Below, piece after piece: positions 60,101 through 64,000 of a DNA stretch of 64,000 bases. The notes below the pieces were generated by a model, which saw only the letters and a program-made list of their open reading frames with translations, did no database searches and was not told the DNA's origin. Origin of the DNA: Temnothorax longispinosus (taxonomy: Eukaryota; Arthropoda; Insecta; Hymenoptera; Formicidae). The stretch is taken from positions 21,123,447-21,187,446 of the forward strand of contig NC_092364.1 of NCBI RefSeq assembly GCF_030848805.1. The letters run 5' to 3'. The position numbers were made by a program, and so were the translations under genes. The first letter of the stretch is position 1; each line of letters begins with the position of its first letter.

Positions 60101-61871
60101 TTCCTGCCTATTAATCACTCCTCGATGAAAACGCAGCACGATGGAAGGAGAAGAAAAAACGGACGGTCACGCCGAGCGTGTTAACTTCGCGATTGCATCG
60201 ACCGAATGGCGCGAGCGTGTTTTCATACATTCGAGGGCATCCGCGGTTCCTCGAGCGTGTCGAGATCGTTCTCTCGACGGCGACGTAACGTACGTATACA
60301 CTTTGGCGCCGGGACGATCTCACCTGTAAGAATACGATCCGTCCGGCGAGGAGTCTTGCGTTTGTCGCAGTATGGCGTAGAAAGGCCGGCCGTAGTAATT
60401 GGGATTGTAATATTGCGTCGGTTGTGGATATGGAGTCGTGAACCTGCTGCTGAGCTGTGCGTATGCCATCGTCGTCAGACCGAGCAGCAATATCTGCGAA
60501 AATGATTGATTGGTGTATTATCAGTTAGAAATTAACATATCGAGCAATATTTTTCTAGTGTAGTGTACATAAATTATTTAACGGTCCAGAAGTCTCCCAT
60601 CAATATTGGAATAATTATATAGATTACACTAACTGATAACAGTAACTTACTCCTAATTTACTTTCTATTGAGTCATTTTATAGTAATTAACTGATAATAG
60701 ATAATGCAGTTGTTGCAATTGCGACTGTTATTGCGCACCTGTACTTAAAACATTCAACTGCCATTCGATATTATTAGATTAGCCACGACGAACTGCGACA
60801 AGTCACGCGGAATTATATAACCTTACGTATTACTTATGCAAAAGGGCCTGCTAGATAGGTAGGTTGAGATGGGTAGGCAGTTCGGCACGCAGGAAAATTT
60901 CGATTCACCGCAAGAGCCGGCGCGGTTATGAATAATTATATGTTATTCCATGCGTCATAATCCTCGTCTCACGCTCGTCGCAGACTTCCTCCATTGTGTA
61001 CTGAAAGCCGAGGAGAGTCAAGTGATTTGCGACACAGCGCGTAATATTTTTCACGCGGGCTAACGAGTAAAACAAATGCTTACAATAAGCATAACGGGTG
61101 CTGGAATCAATTTGTGTAATAGTGCGCGCATAAGGGTGCCGTCTTCTCGACGTATCTCATTATCGGTCCGATCGTATAATACAATTATATCGAGAAAACA
61201 TTTATGCGATATGAATGCCGGATTTGCGCGATATCGCGTCGCAATTGTAACAAACAATCGCAAAGGTCGTCATTTTTCCAAGACTACGGTCATCGTTTTG
61301 CGCGCGCCAAACGGAAATGACGAAATCGACTCCGATAAAATCGTCTTCGTTGCAACCGATACGTTCGTAGAAACTTATCCGACCCGAATAAAATGTGAAT
61401 TTATATAAATTTGCACAAGCGCAAGCGATTGGCTAATCCGTACGTTCGCCGTTCATGACAAATCTTCCACTATCGTAAAGTTTCTCTGTATCTAATTGCC
61501 ACAATTTCGTCGTGCTCGATCAACCTTTCAGTATCACGGACCTTAGACATAGTCCCAGTTTAACAAGAGATTTATATTAAAAAATTGATCTTGTTATGTT
61601 TGTCTCCTTTTAGCTAAGTGTAACATAATATCAGACTCCTTGTCCTGATAAAGTAAACTGCAATATTCGCGATACGTTGGTATTAATAATGTCTCAAGAC
61701 ACAGTGGTAAACTTCTAAACAATTTTCAATTTGAAATGAGACGCGATTAATCGAAGTCATTCTTTTGTTCTTATAAGTTCCTCCCAATTTTTAGTATTTA
61801 CTTGGAAAACGGCGGATCAATCGCGAACGTGTGGAGAAAATTAACAAGATCACACTCACGAGGATATTCAT
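57156..61871 (-). CDS. RR-1 cuticle protein (149 aa)
   Basis: Three exons: 61871-61860, 60493-60324 and 57423-57156 (TAG), 450 bases. As in the neighbouring cuticle gene, the first coding exon is four codons (ATG AAT ATC CTC) before GTGAGTG. Signal peptide MNILILLLGLTTMAYA, with likely cleavage before Gln17, then a Tyr/Pro-rich linker (PYPQPTQYYNPNYYGRPFYA). The Rebers-Riddiford domain runs from about 52 to 124: SSPDGSYSYSYDTENGISVA, then RGQYSYTAPDG, YTADENGFVASGAHLPTPPP. This is RR-1. It lacks the Pro-Gln repeat and ends in EEEDPYRRY. In the 44879-45026 gene the N-terminal half of the domain is a separate exon that also holds the TENG part; here the TENG part is in the last exon, so one intron has been lost or moved. 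The intron between exons 2 and 3 is about 2.9 kb. Expected chitin-binding structural role in cuticle. Confidence 0.95.
57424..60323. other. Large intron of the right-hand cuticle gene
   Basis: A 2.9 kb intron. It contains a G-rich tract of GGTGAG/GGCAGG/GGTAGG words at 57912-57968 and a short GA tract at 58727-58745. ORFs within (such as 57705-57887 and 60141-60329) have no recognisable domain. Confidence 0.7.
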
Positions 61872-64000
61872 GACGATTTTTGGCGTATTCCGAAAATCAG
61901 ACGACGATTCCTCGATCTCCTATTACCGGCGAATCGGTGCGCACTTGCGTGGCAGCGAATAATCACACAGTGTGCGAGACACACTCAGATCTTCCGAAAA
62001 ATCACGTACGAAACTCTTGGGCTAACTGCAGTTAAAGACACAAGAGCTTAGGTGGTCACGGTGAGGCTTTATAGTCACCGAGACGATCTGCTTGTGCCCC
62101 CTTTTTGCCCCGCCATCGACCGTTTTCTGGAGGTTGAAGGGGAGTATAAATCTTGGACGTTACTCGCGTAATCCGCTAACGAAGCAAAGGGTGGTGGATG
62201 GTGGTCGGGGTTTTCTGGTTAGACGATAGGTAGGTGGTAACCGATGGTTCCCCTCGCGTGCACTCGCGCCTCGTGTCTCCCGTGCATCCGCGTGCGCATC
62301 TGCGCCCACACGTATCGCGGTATCCTCCGCAGGTGTGTGTACGCGCGCAAGCTTATTAAATTATACACACGCCAGCACTCGCGGAACAGATACAGACAAC
62401 AAAGCAGTCAGAAGCTGGAAGGCGCCGCGAGAAACGTACATCAAACGCGAAACCCGAAATCACGGTGTGTCCAGCCTAGAAAGCATGGTTCGTTCGTAAA
62501 AAGACATTAAAAAGCGACGAAGTACTCGAAATATATTTGTACAAGTAGAATATTAAGGGTGCGATTTATAGGCAAAACAATTATCCTAAAAGTTACATGC
62601 TGAAATGCAGAACGAGATGGTACTTATCTATTCGGATATTTGTGTCAACTACAGGTGTTCGCAATATCATCCATCCCAGGCACGGGTATATATTGAGCAC
62701 ACGTAATACGTGTCGCCTATTAGCTATTGCTTACAACTCGCACTTACAATTAGCATTACGCTTTTTCTCGCGGTTCTCACACGCCTCGCGCGTATCTATA
62801 TCGCTTAGGAGGTCGAGATGCTTAAACGCATGCCATTTCTCTATGAATTGAATTCATTGCATATTATTAGCATGCTTCTTTTGCTCGCGCAAGAGCTGCT
62901 TATACCATTCTCGTGTGATGTATGCACATGCATATCACTTGTCACGGCGCGTGAAATATACGTCTGTGCAGTTTTTACTCTTCCCTATGCAAACAATAAT
63001 AAAAACATTGAAGAAATGATAAAGCACAACGGCAAGTCACATTCTTGCATAAGAGACGTTTGCCTCGAAACTTTCCGCACATAAATAATAACCTAATATT
63101 TTATTCATATATATTTTTCAATTTTTATTTATATACATATATATATTATACATATATATAATAAAACTTAATATGCACATATTAAGTTTGCTTGTAACGG
63201 AAGATCCATATTAATAAAGCGAAAGATGCATATAAGATAATTCACGATACAAATTAAAGTCCGATAGTATTTTTTTTTATACGATCAACTCAAACAAAAT
63301 TTCAACTGAGGTATGCTCAAACTTCGAACCTATCACGCAATTACTCCTATACATGTAGTTATACTCTATCTCTGCTATAGTTAGCTCTCTGCAACTCTTA
63401 CATCCGCATCGCATCTAATGCGAATTGGGCTAATTCGCGCTTGTAGACTCATCCTTGCTCACTGGGATGGAACCACATGCACGTATATCCACACGTGTAC
63501 GTGTGCGCGCGTGTGTCACGCCCACGTACACGCTACGAATCCGCGCGGTGAGATTGAACTTAACGAGGATGCATTGCTCGTCGCCGGGAGAACCGTCATC
63601 ATCTCGCGTCTCGTAACGTCTCGTATAATGCGCGCGCGTCGGGCATCGCCTCGGGATTCAGGATCGCCGCCGCCGGATTCGCCGCGGATCATCGCAGGGC
63701 GTATTCCTTTCACTGCAACGAGCCGATGCAACGCGATTCGCCGCGCCGCGCATTGTCGCGTCGATCCTTGCGACATACCCCGGGCGTAACACCTTAGCAC
63801 ATCCTTCGGTCCTTCGAACGATCAGGATCGCTTGGCGATGACTTCTTCAGGAAGAGACCTTCCTGGTCTCTCGGGCCCAGTTGTGCTGCATGGTGGATCG
63901 TCAAAATAAATTAATTGTCTGACGTATCATCACTGGAGTGAGATTACACAAGCGTCCATAAATATGATTCAATAATATTATAATAAAAATGAAACGACAG
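61872..64000. other. Upstream region of the right-hand cuticle gene and window end
   Basis: Holds the promoter of the 57.2-61.9 kb gene. Richer islands lie at 62.2-62.5 and 63.4-63.85 kb. ORFs here (such as 63418-63789) overlap others in several frames and have no recognisable domain. Confidence 0.6.
62068..62073 (-). promoter_or_regulatory. Candidate TATA box of the right-hand cuticle gene
   Basis: TATAAA on the minus strand (GACTATAAAGCC), about 200 bases upstream of the ATG at 61871. This implies a 5' UTR of roughly 170 bases. Confidence 0.5.

Noticed and set aside
1..64000. tRNA, rRNA, CRISPR array, viral or intact transposase genes
   Set aside because: Looked for T-loop-like GTTCGA words, repeat-spacer arrays and long transposase or polymerase frames; none gave a supportable call. 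A tRNAscan or Dfam search could still find decayed copies.

Overview
This is nuclear DNA of an insect, and a hymenopteran (quite possibly an ant) is the best guess. The genes have several short exons with GT/AG introns. They include RR-1 chitin-binding cuticle proteins, which are found only in arthropods, and an ecdysteroid-pathway cytochrome P450 (CYP302A1 type). Non-coding DNA is AT-rich, with scattered CpG-rich islands, microsatellites and small hairpin (MITE-like) elements. The hymenopteran assignment is inferred from this general texture and is not proven by any one gene.

Layout. 0.1-0.9 kb (-): a possible two-exon small secreted or membrane protein, weakly supported. 1.66-2.89 kb (-): the last three exons of a cuticular-type protein carrying two related 'DGTV..G..DP.G' modules; its first exon was not found. 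3-20.6 kb: a long gene-poor stretch. 20.66-26.02 kb and 27.94-32.22 kb (both -): two complete six-exon short-chain dehydrogenase/reductase genes of the retinol-dehydrogenase type, clearly a tandem duplication. 35.31-37.95 kb (+): a complete eight-exon mitochondrial P450 (CYP302A1/disembodied). 38.14-39.89 kb (-): a complete six-exon 26S proteasome ATPase Rpt1/PSMC2, tail to tail with the P450. 43.76-46.31 kb and 57.16-61.87 kb (both -): two complete RR-1 cuticle protein genes that share a 12-base first coding exon. The remaining stretches hold no gene I can support.

Exon joins were worked out by hand from splice signals and reading phase. For the six complete genes the summed CDS is an exact multiple of three and ends at a stop: 332, 329, 512, 434, 186 and 149 residues.

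The genes are not an operon-like system, but there is a loose moulting theme: ecdysteroid synthesis (CYP302A1) lies near cuticle structural genes. I saw no virus, CRISPR array, tRNA, rRNA or intact autonomous transposon. The most useful leads are the SDR pair with its intron-borne hairpin elements, the double-module cuticle gene, the possible small secreted gene at the left edge, and several unexplained repeats.
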